Assembly: GCF_001265075.1 (NCBI RefSeq)
Contig: NZ_LFKO01000002.1
Span: forward strand, 298,719-362,718
DNA length: 64,000 nucleotides
Source of the DNA: Salinicoccus sp. YB14-2
GTDB lineage: Bacteria > Bacillota > Bacilli > Staphylococcales > Salinicoccaceae
Direction of reading: 5' to 3'
Position numbers and translations under genes: made by a program. Numbering within the stretch: position 1 is the first letter of the stretch; each line of letters begins with the position of its first letter. The notes under the pieces are model-generated. The model did no database searches and was not told the origin of the DNA. It saw nothing but the letters and a program-made list of their open reading frames with translations. Below are positions 46,770 through 55,265 of the stretch, piece after piece.

Positions 46770-47200
46770 ATACGGTAATCATACCATAAATCAGGCACCC
46801 TTTTAAAAGATAACATAAAGTTTACATAACATATATTATAGGAAGTTATATGTCGCTCTTGAAATTAGAGGGATTATTACCCCCTTTATAAGAGTTTCAG
46901 GTCTATATCAACACCAAATCGGCTGATTATCATATGAGCATCTATTAGTTATGTTATTGTTCACCAGGACGCATTATCCGCATGCTCTGACAGCTTACTA
47001 CGGCTAAGGCATCGACTATGAGACTGTGACCTTATCATCTTGTCTTCATCCTCAATCTGCACCCGCTCCGCCTTAGTATCCGGCAGTTGTCACCATCGAG
47101 TTCTATCCTCCTATAAATAAAGAACACCATTCCTTCAAATTAAAATCATAAATTATATCCAGTATCTCTCTCATGATATTGGCTGTATTCATTTATTTAA
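46770..47200 (-). ncRNA. Candidate structured RNA or degenerate sequence on the minus strand
   Basis: About 600 bases (46743-47367) lack any convincing gene. Between about 46920 and 47110 the base composition is distinctly richer in G+C than the AT-rich surroundings. Read on the minus strand, CTAAGGC pairs with GCCTTAG (47076-47070 and 47010-47004), GTTCT with AGAAC flanks an AGGAGG (47111-47106), and GATAGAACTCG leads into ATGGTGACAACTGCCGGATAC-TAA, a 7-codon mini-frame. This resembles a leader or regulatory RNA. It could instead be remnant coding sequence. I recognise no known RNA family (not tmRNA, RNase P, SRP, 6S). Confidence 0.35.
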
Positions 47201-47292
47201 CTGCACTATTATATGATGATCATAGTTGCATACATGACCACCCTCTTAATATTTATGACACTTCACCCTTTTAAAGTAAAATTATACTTATA

Positions 47293-47345
47293 TTGGAGAT
47301 ATTATGATAAGTTGATTTGACATATTCTCCAAATCAATATACATT
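47293..47345 (+). promoter_or_regulatory. tRNA-Val promoter with overlapping inverted repeats
   Basis: TTGACA (47317-47322) with TATACA (47338-47343, spacer 15) or TACATT (47340-47345, spacer 17) upstream of tRNA-Val. A perfect 8-bp inverted repeat TTGATTTG-N10-CAAATCAA (47312-47319, 47330-47337) covers the -35 and spacer, and a second one, TTGGAGAT..ATATTCTCCAA (47293-47300, 47322-47332), overlaps it. Confidence 0.5.
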
Positions 47346-47367
47346 ATTAATTAGACATTAAAAATAG

Positions 47368-47439
47368 GACTCCGTAGCTCAGCGGGAGAGCGCTTGCTTG
47401 ACATGCAAGAGGTCGGTGGTTCGATACCACTCGGAGTCA
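47368..47439 (+). tRNA. tRNA-Val, anticodon GAC
   Basis: 72-nt cloverleaf. The acceptor GACTCCG pairs perfectly with CGGAGTC, the D-arm is GCTC/GAGC, the anticodon stem is CTTGC/GCAAG with loop TTGACAT (anticodon GAC), and the T-arm is GGTGG-TTCGATA-CCACT. CCA is not encoded. It is isolated and followed by a terminator. Confidence 0.97.
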
Positions 47440-47453
47440 CTCGATATACATAT

Positions 47454-47487
47454 AAGGATATGCTTATCAATTAAGTATATCCTTTTT
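47454..47487 (+). terminator. Terminator after tRNA-Val
   Basis: AAGGATATGCTTA / TAAGTATATCCTT (one wobble) over TCAAT-like loop, followed by TTTTT. Confidence 0.8.
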
Positions 47488-47511
47488 CTATGCCTAAAAT
47501 ATGTCTTTACC

Positions 47512-47627
47512 CTATCCTGTGCCCTTATCTCTCAGCTTACTGTATGCTGTCTTTACAGCCTGCTTCATTGCTTCAACAGAATCCTCAATCATTTCCCCGT
47601 GACCGATATATAAAACAGCCGACTGCT
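47512..47627 (-). pseudogene. C-terminal gene remnant, metallo-hydrolase-like
   Basis: On the minus strand an open stretch with no start reads SAVLYIGHGEMIEDSVEAMKQ then AVKTAYSKLRDKGTG and stops at 47512. LYIGHGE recalls the last metal-binding motif of metallo-beta-lactamase-like hydrolases, but the fragment is too short to be sure. It begins directly after the terminator of the upstream gene, so only the 3' end of a lost gene remains. Confidence 0.4.
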
Positions 47628-47633
47628 TGAAGT

Positions 47634-47665
47634 AAAAAAGCCCAACCGGGTTCAACCGGCTGGGC
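47634..47665 (-). terminator. Terminator after the 109-residue membrane protein gene
   Basis: On the minus strand GCCCAGCCGG pairs with CCGGTTGGGC over TTGAAC-like loop, followed by TTTTTT. Confidence 0.85.
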
Positions 47666-47676
47666 TGCGAATCATT

Positions 47677-48006
47677 TTAAATCTGTTTTTCATTATTTTC
47701 TTCATTGTTCAATGTTTCTTTTTCAGCCATTTTTGCTTTCTTTTCTCTTTTTCTTTTACGTAAAAACATCACCGTCAGTATAGTTATTGTGATTGATAGT
47801 GCCATGAGAAATGCAGCATAGCCGACTAAAGGCTGCCAGCTCAGCTCATCATAGAAATTTGGCAGAATAAACCCTGTAAGACTCATTAACAAAAATGATG
47901 CTGCCGGCATCAGCCACCAGAATTTCATTTTAAAAAGCGGAATTAAAAAAGATAATATTATTACCATAAGAATACTGTTTACGTAAAACCATACATCTTC
48001 TATCAT
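47677..48006 (-). CDS. Small membrane protein of unknown function
   Basis: 109 residues with three membrane helices (about 9-25, 28-50, 61-84) and a basic then acidic C-terminal tail (FLRKRKREKKAKMAEKETLN) that would be cytoplasmic. No family recognised. GGTGAGG stands immediately before the ATG on the minus strand and a clear terminator follows, so it is probably expressed as a single gene. Confidence 0.7.
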   Translation of the reverse strand: MIEDVWFYVNSILMVIILSFLIPLFKMKFWWLMPAASFLLMSLTGFILPNFYDELSWQPLVGYAAFLMALSITITILTVMFLRKRKREKKAKMAEKETLNNEENNEKQI

Positions 48007-48149
48007 TACCTCACCCTTTCTTACTTTTTATAATATCTCATTTAAAACTATTAGAACAGATTTTATATAAATTAATGTGTTTTATCAGAATATTCATGTA
48101 TAATGGTATTATACTTCGGTTTCCGAAATTATAAAGGAGTGTCAAAGAA

Positions 48150-49955
48150 ATGGGAGAATTAAAATCAAGACATGAAGTAGATGAAAAATATACATGGGAT
48201 CTCACGCCGCTGTTCGAATCGGACGGTGCCTGCGAGAATGCGATTGAGTATTTTTTGAAAGATGTTTCTGAATTCGAATCAAAATATGAAGGAAAATTGG
48301 ATGATTTAAATACTGCAGTCGCTGCGATTGATGACTTAAAACAATTGGTGGAGAAAATGGTTCCCATCGGTACATATGCAAGCCTGAGACTGTCTGGAAA
48401 CCAAAGTGATTCAGAAGCGCAGAAGCTGAGCAATAAAGTCAGTAACGCGAGCGCAAAATTCAGTACGGCAACAAGTTTCTTAAGAAGTGATCTGCTTGCT
48501 CAGGATGAATCATTTTTACAATCGATCAAAGAAAAAGATTCAAAGTTTGAAAAATTCGTTGATGAACTGATCCGGAACAAGCCGTATCAATTGGATGCAA
48601 AAGTGGAAAAAGCACTTGCGGCATACTCTAACGTGTTTAACGGTCCATATGGTCTATACCAGAAGACGAAACTGCTGGACATAGATTTCGGTACGTTCGA
48701 GGCAAATGGTAAAGAGATACCTTTATCCTACCTCGCCTATGAGGGAGAGCTTGAAAGCCATCAGGATACAGAAGTGCGCCGCAATGCTTATAGTAAATTT
48801 TACAGCAAACTTAAAGAATATGAACATACGACCGCCGGCACATATGATATCCACCTGAAAAAAGAGAAGACGACAGCGGATTTAAGAGGATTCGATTCTG
48901 TTATAGATTATCTTCTGCACCCGCAGGAAGTGGATAGTGAATTATATCATCGTCAGATCGATCTTATAATGAAAGACCTTGCCCCGCATATGAGAAAATA
49001 TGCGAAATTGCTGAAGAAGGTGAATGGTCTGGATGAGATGCGTTACGAAGATCTTAAGATATCGTTAGATCCGTCCAGCGAACCTGAAATAAGTATTGAG
49101 GAGTCCAGAAAATATATAATGGATGCCCTCAGTATCATGGGAGAAGATTATACAGAGATGCTCAACCGCTCATACGATGAAAGATGGATCGATTTCATGC
49201 CGAATAAAGGGAAATCAACAGGTGCATTTTGTGCAAGTCCATATGGTTCACATCCATTCATACTGATTTCATGGACTTCATTGATGACGGAAGTTTTCGT
49301 ACTGGCACATGAGCTCGGCCATGCGGGTCATTTTTATAATGCAAACCGTGAACAGAATGTATTTGATGCAAGAAGTTCAATGTACTTTGTGGAAGCGCCG
49401 AGTACCATGAATGAGATGTTGATGGCGAATCATCTTCTTAAAAATTCGAACGACGCCAAGTTCAAGCGCTGGGTGATCAGTTCAATCATTTCAAGAACTT
49501 ATTACCACAACTTTATCACTCACCTTCTGGAAGCTGCATATCAGCGTGAAGTGTACAGGAAAGTGGACAATCATGAAAGCTTAAGTGCCAATGATCTGAA
49601 CCAGTTGAAACGCGGAGTAATTGAAGAGTTCTGGGGAGATGAGGTAGTCATTTCAGAAAATGCCGAGCTTACCTGGATGAGACAGCCCCACTACTATATG
49701 GGATTATATCCATACACTTATTCAGCAGGATTGACAATCGCGACTCAGATGAGCAAACGCGTACTGAATGAAGGTCAGCCGGCAGTCGATGACTGGCTGG
49801 AAGTTTTAAAAGCTGGCGGGACGAAGTCGCCGGTTGAACTTTCCAAGATGGCTGGCATCGATATTACTACCGATAAACCTTTGAAAGATACTATCGCATA
49901 CATTGGTGAATTGGTGGATGAACTGGAAAAATTAACAGAAGAAATCGAAGGATAG
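48150..49955 (+). CDS. pepF: Oligoendopeptidase F (peptidase family M3)
   Basis: Cytosolic zinc peptidase cleaving peptides of about 7-17 residues. 601 residues, as in other PepF. The zinc motif is HELGHAGHFY (about residue 388), with the third ligand Glu in VEAPSTMNEML. The N-terminal helical domain starts SRHEVDEKYTWDLTPLFES. AAGGAG stands before the ATG; a short TTCGG..CCGAA hairpin lies just upstream. pepF lies near the femAB-lysine stretch in S. aureus as well. Confidence 0.96.
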   Translation: MGELKSRHEVDEKYTWDLTPLFESDGACENAIEYFLKDVSEFESKYEGKLDDLNTAVAAIDDLKQLVEKMVPIGTYASLRLSGNQSDSEAQKLSNKVSNASAKFSTATSFLRSDLLAQDESFLQSIKEKDSKFEKFVDELIRNKPYQLDAKVEKALAAYSNVFNGPYGLYQKTKLLDIDFGTFEANGKEIPLSYLAYEGELESHQDTEVRRNAYSKFYSKLKEYEHTTAGTYDIHLKKEKTTADLRGFDSVIDYLLHPQEVDSELYHRQIDLIMKDLAPHMRKYAKLLKKVNGLDEMRYEDLKISLDPSSEPEISIEESRKYIMDALSIMGEDYTEMLNRSYDERWIDFMPNKGKSTGAFCASPYGSHPFILISWTSLMTEVFVLAHELGHAGHFYNANREQNVFDARSSMYFVEAPSTMNEMLMANHLLKNSNDAKFKRWVISSIISRTYYHNFITHLLEAAYQREVYRKVDNHESLSANDLNQLKRGVIEEFWGDEVVISENAELTWMRQPHYYMGLYPYTYSAGLTIATQMSKRVLNEGQPAVDDWLEVLKAGGTKSPVELSKMAGIDITTDKPLKDTIAYIGELVDELEKLTEEIEG

Positions 49956-49957
49956 TC

Positions 49958-49991
49958 AACATGCATGGCTTGATGCCATGCATGTTTTTTT
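49958..49991 (+). terminator. Terminator after pepF
   Basis: AACATGCATGGC pairs perfectly with GCCATGCATGTT over TTGAT, followed by seven T. Confidence 0.9.
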
Positions 49992-50092
49992 AACTGAGAA
50001 ATTATAAAACTCGTTTGATTGCTATAGTGATTGGGATTATGGTATTATCTCTCTTGTGTTTTAAAGGCTACATAATATAAAGGAGATACAAT

Positions 50093-51559
50093 ATGAATCA
50101 TACTGAGAACTCTTGGAATCTGCCCAAAAGAGATAAAGCGTTAATGATTGCCGCACTGTTAACAGGTGCATTTATGGGCATCATTAATGAGACTTTACTT
50201 GCAACAGCCCTGCCCTCCATCCAGGAAGCATTTGGAATTACACAGGCAGAGGTTCAGTGGATGACCACTGCATTTTTAATGGCAAATGGTATTATGATAC
50301 CTATTTCAGCATTTTTAATCGACCGCTTTTCCACCAGGGGTTTATTTTTGACTGCAATCGGGTTATTTGGACTGGGTACAGCAATCGCAGCAACAGCGCA
50401 GATTTATCCTGTGCTTTTACTGGCACGTATTGTTCAGGCGTCAGGGTCGGGAATCATGCTGCCACTTTTAATGACTGTATTACTTGCAATCATCCCGGTC
50501 AACAAACGGGGGACGGCGATGGGCATGATTGGTATCGTCATTGCTTTCGGTCCAGCAATCGGTCCGACATTGTCAGGCTTTTTACTGGAATTCTTTTCAT
50601 GGCGATCACTGTTCATCACTGTACTGCCGATTGCTGTATTGACCATGATTACGGCTTATCTATTCCTCCATAATGTGACCGACCTCAGAAAACCCAAAAT
50701 TGATATACTGTCTATTATTTTATCGTCAGTCGGTTTTGGTTCATTCTTATATGGCTTCAGCATCGCCTCTAATGAAGGATGGACCAGTACGGTTGTACTC
50801 ACGACGCTGATACTCGGCGTGATTATTATTGGATTGTTCGTGTGGAGACAACTGATTTTAAAAACGCCGATGCTCGAGTTCAGAGTCTTTAAATTTAAAA
50901 TATTTACACTTGCGATCATCATTTCAATGACTGTGATGGTTTCGTTGATTGGTGCAGAGACGCTGCTGCCGCTGTTCATGCAGAATGTGCTTGAGTTCAG
51001 TCCGCTTGAATCGGGTCTGATGTTACTCCCGGGTGCAATTGTCATTGGAATCATGTCCCCGATTACCGGCAGGCTATATGACCGTTACGGAGCAAAATGG
51101 CTTGCGTTGACAGGGCTTGGCATCGTGACGATCACAACATTCATGTTTACGAATCTGTCGCTGGATACAACATTCACTTATTTAACAATAATATATGCGA
51201 TACGAATGTTCGGCTTATCAATGGCACTGATGCCAGTGATTACATCCGCACTGAACCAGCTGCCGCCGAAGTGGTATTCACATGCATCAGCAATGACAAA
51301 TACGATGCAGCAGATTTCTGCAGCCATCGGTACAGCTATACTCATTACGCTCGTATCGATGGGTGCGAACAGTTTCGTTCCGGGTACTGACATGCCGCAG
51401 GAGCTGGCCGGCCAGGTCGCTCAGGTCATAGGCTTTGAATGGGCCTTTATGGGCAGTACACTCCTCGCCTTCACCGCTTTCATACTCGCGATGTTTATGA
51501 AGCGGCCGAAAGAAGAAAAAGAAATTATACGCAAGCTTCACTTGGATGGATCTGAATAG
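50093..51559 (+). CDS. MFS multidrug efflux transporter, 14-TM DHA2 (EmrB/QacA) family
   Basis: 488 residues, fourteen predicted helices. Motif C GPAIGPTLSG in helix 5, the DHA2 signature LLATALPSIQEAFGITQAEVQW near the start (in parts: ATALPSIQEAF), DRFSTRG (motif A-like) and the second-half GRLYDRYGAKWLA. Relatives are LmrB, MdeA and SdrM, which export antiseptics or lincosamides using the proton gradient; substrate unknown here. AAGGAGA precedes the ATG. No regulator gene is adjacent. Confidence 0.9.
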   Translation: MNHTENSWNLPKRDKALMIAALLTGAFMGIINETLLATALPSIQEAFGITQAEVQWMTTAFLMANGIMIPISAFLIDRFSTRGLFLTAIGLFGLGTAIAATAQIYPVLLLARIVQASGSGIMLPLLMTVLLAIIPVNKRGTAMGMIGIVIAFGPAIGPTLSGFLLEFFSWRSLFITVLPIAVLTMITAYLFLHNVTDLRKPKIDILSIILSSVGFGSFLYGFSIASNEGWTSTVVLTTLILGVIIIGLFVWRQLILKTPMLEFRVFKFKIFTLAIIISMTVMVSLIGAETLLPLFMQNVLEFSPLESGLMLLPGAIVIGIMSPITGRLYDRYGAKWLALTGLGIVTITTFMFTNLSLDTTFTYLTIIYAIRMFGLSMALMPVITSALNQLPPKWYSHASAMTNTMQQISAAIGTAILITLVSMGANSFVPGTDMPQELAGQVAQVIGFEWAFMGSTLLAFTAFILAMFMKRPKEEKEIIRKLHLDGSE

Positions 51560-51566
51560 ATAATTA

Positions 51567-51604
51567 AAAAAGAACGTTCTGCATTTATGCAGGACGTTCT
51601 TCTT
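51567..51604. terminator. Terminator between convergent MFS and cvfB genes
   Basis: AGAACGTTCTGCAT pairs with ATGCAGGACGTTCT (one wobble); T-rich sequence follows on the plus side and an A/T run on the other. Confidence 0.75.
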
Positions 51605-51650
51605 ATTTTCATCAGAATGATCTAATTCTATGGTCATATCTCATATATAA

Positions 51651-52514
51651 TCACTTCAAATAAGTTACGCCGTCGCGCTGTTCGACTTTGTGTTCTTTCA
51701 TCAGTCTGCCGAGCGCACGCTTGAATGAACCTTTGGACATATTGAAAGCTTCTTTTATATCTCCGGGATCTGATTTGTCTGTCATGGGCATCATGCCGTC
51801 ATTTTTAGTAATGTAGTCCAGAATTTTTTCTGCATCATCATCCATCTTTTTATATGCCTGCTGTAAAAATGAACCGTTGATTTCACCTTTATCATTCACA
51901 CCGATTGCTCTGAATTTTACGAGTTCACCGAGTCTCGGCTCTTTTTCTCTTTCTGATTCATGTATGAAAACTTTACGGCCATCGGACGTTAATAGAAATG
52001 TTCCGATTCTGAGCAGACGATATGGTCTTGCTTCGAACCATTTGTTCTTTATTGTTTCAAACGCTTCCTGAGGTACGGGTGTAAAACGTTCTGCAACCTC
52101 TTCCTCTGAAATCAGTTTTCCAAAGAGCTGATTATCCGACTCTGCTCTAAGCTGGGTATAAACTTCGTCGCCTTCTTTTGGCCAAACATCTTTCACTTTA
52201 GGCAGGTCTACCCAGGGTATGAGAATATCTCTCGGTGATCCTATATTAATGTAGGCTCCATCCCTGTTCACTTCCACAACTTCTGCAAAACCGAATTTAC
52301 CGACTGCCACCGGAGGAACAATCGGTGCCGCAAAAAGTTCGCCACTTCTGTTCGGATAGATGAACGCACTGATTTCATCACCAATCTCATATTCTTCTTT
52401 TGTTGCTGAAGCATTCATCCGAATGAATGTATTTTCATCGTATTTCAAATGAAAAGTTGAACCTTCTTTTTTAATCACTTCTAAAAATTGCACTGATCCT
52501 GATATGTTATCCAT
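51651..52514 (-). CDS. cvfB: S1-domain RNA-binding protein CvfB
   Basis: 287 residues with three S1-like OB folds (about 5-60, 68-135, 145-215) and a C-terminal winged helix (EKILDYITKNDGMMPMTDKS, KRALGRLMKEHKVEQRDG). In S. aureus CvfB (conserved virulence factor B) binds RNA and affects haemolysin and protease production. GGDRGAYIN-type signature here is VNRDGAYINIG. TAGGGG precedes the ATG. The B. subtilis homologue is YitL. Confidence 0.93.
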   Translation of the reverse strand: MDNISGSVQFLEVIKKEGSTFHLKYDENTFIRMNASATKEEYEIGDEISAFIYPNRSGELFAAPIVPPVAVGKFGFAEVVEVNRDGAYINIGSPRDILIPWVDLPKVKDVWPKEGDEVYTQLRAESDNQLFGKLISEEEVAERFTPVPQEAFETIKNKWFEARPYRLLRIGTFLLTSDGRKVFIHESEREKEPRLGELVKFRAIGVNDKGEINGSFLQQAYKKMDDDAEKILDYITKNDGMMPMTDKSDPGDIKEAFNMSKGSFKRALGRLMKEHKVEQRDGVTYLK

Positions 52515-52536
52515 AGTATGTCCCCTAAATAATTTG

Positions 52537-53259
52537 TCATATAATTGCGTTAATCACATCTGTCATATCATCATTTATGACAAGGCTTGCGTCACCATCA
52601 AACGGCGTTTCGTCCTGGTTGATAATGACAAAATTTTCACCGTTGAAATAAGTAGTCAGGTAAGCAGCTGGATTAACAACAAGCGAAGTTCCTAAAACGA
52701 TTAAAGTATCTGCTGCCTGCAGTTTAGACATCGCACTCAATACAGTCAATTCATTTAACGTTTCACCGTAAAGTACAATGTCCGGCCGCACCACTCCCCC
52801 ACACTCGCAATAAGAAATATCATTGTTCATCACTTCTGTTTTATGATAGATCTTTTTACATTCTATACAATAAAATTCATTGAGAGAACCATGTAACTCA
52901 TCGACATTGCGGCTGCCTGCGTCCCGATGAAGACCATCGATGTTCTGTGTGATTACGCCTGATGACTGACCGGATGCTCCCAGCCGGGAGATGAATTCAT
53001 GTACTGTGTTCGGAGATTTATCTGCGAGTAATAATCTTTTTTTATAAAAGTTGATAAAACTATCAGGGTCATCTTCTAAATGGTTGATGCTGAGTAAGTA
53101 TTCCGGCGAATGACCTTCACCGGAAATTTCATCAAACAAACCGCCCATACTTCTAAAATCGGGTATGCCACTTGCAACAGAAACACCTGCGCCTGTGAAA
53201 AAGACAATGTTTTCCGAATCTGAAATGATATCAGATAGTTGTTGATATTGCTGTTTCAT
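52537..53259 (-). CDS. cobB: NAD-dependent protein deacylase, sirtuin family
   Basis: Removes acyl groups from lysine with NAD. 240 residues. NAD-binding GAGVSVASGIPDFR (about 22-35), QNIDGLHRDAG, catalytic His in ELHGS, zinc cysteines CIECKK and CECGG, then GTSLVVNPA. The ATG at 53259 follows AGGAG by seven bases; a GTG one codon upstream is unlikely. The symbol is by homology to bacterial CobB/SrtN; I cannot tell the acyl preference. Confidence 0.93.
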   Translation of the reverse strand: MKQQYQQLSDIISDSENIVFFTGAGVSVASGIPDFRSMGGLFDEISGEGHSPEYLLSINHLEDDPDSFINFYKKRLLLADKSPNTVHEFISRLGASGQSSGVITQNIDGLHRDAGSRNVDELHGSLNEFYCIECKKIYHKTEVMNNDISYCECGGVVRPDIVLYGETLNELTVLSAMSKLQAADTLIVLGTSLVVNPAAYLTTYFNGENFVIINQDETPFDGDASLVINDDMTDVINAII

Positions 53260-53342
53260 CACTTTTCTCCTCTTATATGTTATTTTAATAGTATCATATT
53301 TGTGGTATTATCGCTTAAGGAATATATTTAAGGAGAATGTGT

Positions 53343-54947
53343 ATGTTACAAGTTAGTGACGTAAGTTTACGCTTTGGTGACCGTAAACTTTTCGAAGATG
53401 TGAATATTAAATTCACACCTGGAAACTGTTATGGATTAATCGGGGCGAATGGTGCCGGAAAATCAACTTTCCTGAAGATTTTATCAGGTGAACTTGATGC
53501 TCAGTCAGGCCATGTTTCCATGGGCAAAGATGAGAGGCTCGCTGTATTGAAGCAGGACCAGTTCGGCTACGAGGAGTACCGTGTTCTGGATGTCGTTTTG
53601 ATGGGCCACCAGAAACTTTACGATATAATGAATGAAAAAAATGAAATATATATGAAACCTGACTTTTCGGACGAAGATGGCATCAGAGCTGCCGAGCTTG
53701 AAGGTGAGTACGGAGAGATGGGCGGCTGGACTGCTGAAAGTGATGCAGAAAGTCTGCTGCACGGACTTGGCATCGACAGTTCCTTCGTTGAGAAGAATAT
53801 GTCCGAGCTTGATAACAGTCAGAAAGTTAAAGTGCTGCTCGCCCAAAGCTTGTTTGGGAACCCGGATATTTTACTACTGGATGAGCCGACCAACGGTCTT
53901 GATATTGAAGCAATCCAATGGTTGGAAGATTTCCTGATCAACTTTGAAAACACAGTCATTGTCGTTTCCCATGACCGTCATTTCCTGAATAACATATGCA
54001 CTCATATTGCTGATCTGGATTTTGGAAAGATACAACTATATGTAGGGAACTATGATTTCTGGTATCAGTCCAGCCAGCTTGCACTGCAGATGGCACAGGA
54101 TCAGAACAAGAAAAAAGAGGAAAAAATTAAAGAACTCAAAGATTTCGTTGCGCGCTTCAGTGCGAACGCTTCAAAATCCAAGCAGGCTACGAGCCGTAAA
54201 AAGACGCTTGAAAAAATTGAGCTGGAAGACATCAAACCATCATCCAGAAAGTATCCTTTCGTCAACTTTACCCCTGAACGGGAAATTGGGAATGATCTAT
54301 TGTATGTCAATGGGTTGTCTCATTCGGTCGATGGACAAAAAGTGCTTGATAATGTGAGTTTCACTTTAAACCCATATGATAAAGCAGTATTGATGGGACA
54401 CACAGAAGTTGCCCGTACTACTCTGCTTAAAATCCTTGCAGGTGAAATCACGCCTGACGAAGGTGAAGTGAGGTTCGGTGTGACGACGACTCAAAGCTAT
54501 ATGCCTAAAGATAACTCTGAATATTTCGATGGTGTAAATATCGACCTTGTCGAATGGCTGCGTCAATATGCACCGGAAGATGAACAGACAGAAACATTCA
54601 TCCGTGGCTTTTTAGGCAGAATGCTCTTCAGCGGTGAAGAAGCGAAGAAAAAGGCAAGTGTATTATCAGGTGGAGAAAAAATGCGTGCGATGCTCAGTAA
54701 GATGATGTTATCAAAAGCAAATGTCATTTTGCTGGATGAGCCAACCAATCACCTTGACCTGGAAAGTATTACAGCGGTAAACGAAGGCCTTAAGAAATTC
54801 AAAGGTTCAATCATATTTACCTCTCATGACTTTGAATTCATCAATACAATTGCGAACACGGTGATAGAACTTAAGCCTGAAGGTGCAATCGTCAAAAAAT
54901 CGAGTTACGAGGAATACCTGAAAGATAAAGGTGTTTTGAAAGTTTAA
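53343..54947 (+). CDS. ABC-F family ATP-binding protein (YkpA/YbiT type)
   Basis: 534 residues: two ATP-binding domains joined by a linker (about 215-310), no membrane part. Domain 1: Walker A GANGAGKST (about 35), Walker B LLLDEPTNGLD. Domain 2: signature LSGGEKMRAML, Walker B LLDEPTNHLD, but its Walker A is GHTEVARTT, with Arg at the usual Lys position. The first signature is also degenerate (MSELDNSQKVKV). ABC-F proteins act on ribosomes in translation or antibiotic protection; this subgroup is a housekeeping one in Bacillota. The start is the ATG at 53343 after AAGGAG. Confidence 0.92.
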   Translation: MLQVSDVSLRFGDRKLFEDVNIKFTPGNCYGLIGANGAGKSTFLKILSGELDAQSGHVSMGKDERLAVLKQDQFGYEEYRVLDVVLMGHQKLYDIMNEKNEIYMKPDFSDEDGIRAAELEGEYGEMGGWTAESDAESLLHGLGIDSSFVEKNMSELDNSQKVKVLLAQSLFGNPDILLLDEPTNGLDIEAIQWLEDFLINFENTVIVVSHDRHFLNNICTHIADLDFGKIQLYVGNYDFWYQSSQLALQMAQDQNKKKEEKIKELKDFVARFSANASKSKQATSRKKTLEKIELEDIKPSSRKYPFVNFTPEREIGNDLLYVNGLSHSVDGQKVLDNVSFTLNPYDKAVLMGHTEVARTTLLKILAGEITPDEGEVRFGVTTTQSYMPKDNSEYFDGVNIDLVEWLRQYAPEDEQTETFIRGFLGRMLFSGEEAKKKASVLSGGEKMRAMLSKMMLSKANVILLDEPTNHLDLESITAVNEGLKKFKGSIIFTSHDFEFINTIANTVIELKPEGAIVKKSSYEEYLKDKGVLKV

Positions 54948-54949
54948 GG

Positions 54950-54978
54950 TTTACTTTCTGAAAATTTGTGGTTATAAT
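54950..54978 (+). promoter_or_regulatory. Promoter of the lysine operon with CodY-like box
   Basis: TTTACT (54950-54955), 17 bases, TATAAT (54973-54978). At 54952-54966 TACTTTCTGAAAATT matches the CodY consensus AATTTTCWGAAAATT at 13 of 15 positions and covers the -35 and spacer. CodY is known to repress the lysine operon of S. aureus. Confidence 0.6.
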
Positions 54979-54997
54979 TACATTTAATAATTAAATA

Positions 54998-55217
54998 GCG
55001 AGATGAGGCGCATCGATCATCAGTAACTTATTAATCATTAATTCTCGGGGATTATAGTAAGTGAAAGGGTAAGATGCCGAAACGGTCTATTTTTCGAGAG
55101 ATAGGCTGTTGGGTCACTAGGTTAAGAGCTAATGACTTGTCATTATTATAATGATAATGGAGTGCATCACTTGTATATAAACTTTAACAAGTCCGGCATT
55201 CCGGACTTGTTTTTTTA
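54998..55217 (+). promoter_or_regulatory. Lysine riboswitch (L-box) with terminator
   Basis: The aptamer segments are in the expected order: GATGAGGCGCATC (P1 and the start of P2), GGTAAGATGCCGAAACG, GGCTGTTGGGTCACTAGG, AATGACTTGTCATTATTA and the P1 return GGAGTGCATC (about 55158-55168). The terminator ACAAGTCCGG / CCGGACTTGT over CATT followed by seven T is at 55187-55217. Lysine binding would end transcription before asd. Confidence 0.93.
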
Positions 55218-55265
55218 TTATCTGACAATATCTCGTTCTTTAATAACATTTTAGGAGGAATTTTA

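Noticed and set aside
46840-46891. Short plus-strand frame MSLLKLEGLLPPL preceded by AGGAAG
   Set aside because: Only 13 codons, Shine-Dalgarno spacing is short and there is no clear promoter; cannot be told from chance.
46770-47200. tmRNA, RNase P, SRP or 6S RNA in the gene-free block
   Set aside because: Conserved core motifs of these RNAs, as far as I remember them, are absent.
47398-47613. 71-codon plus-strand frame
   Set aside because: It begins inside the tRNA-Val gene and crosses its terminator; a chance frame.
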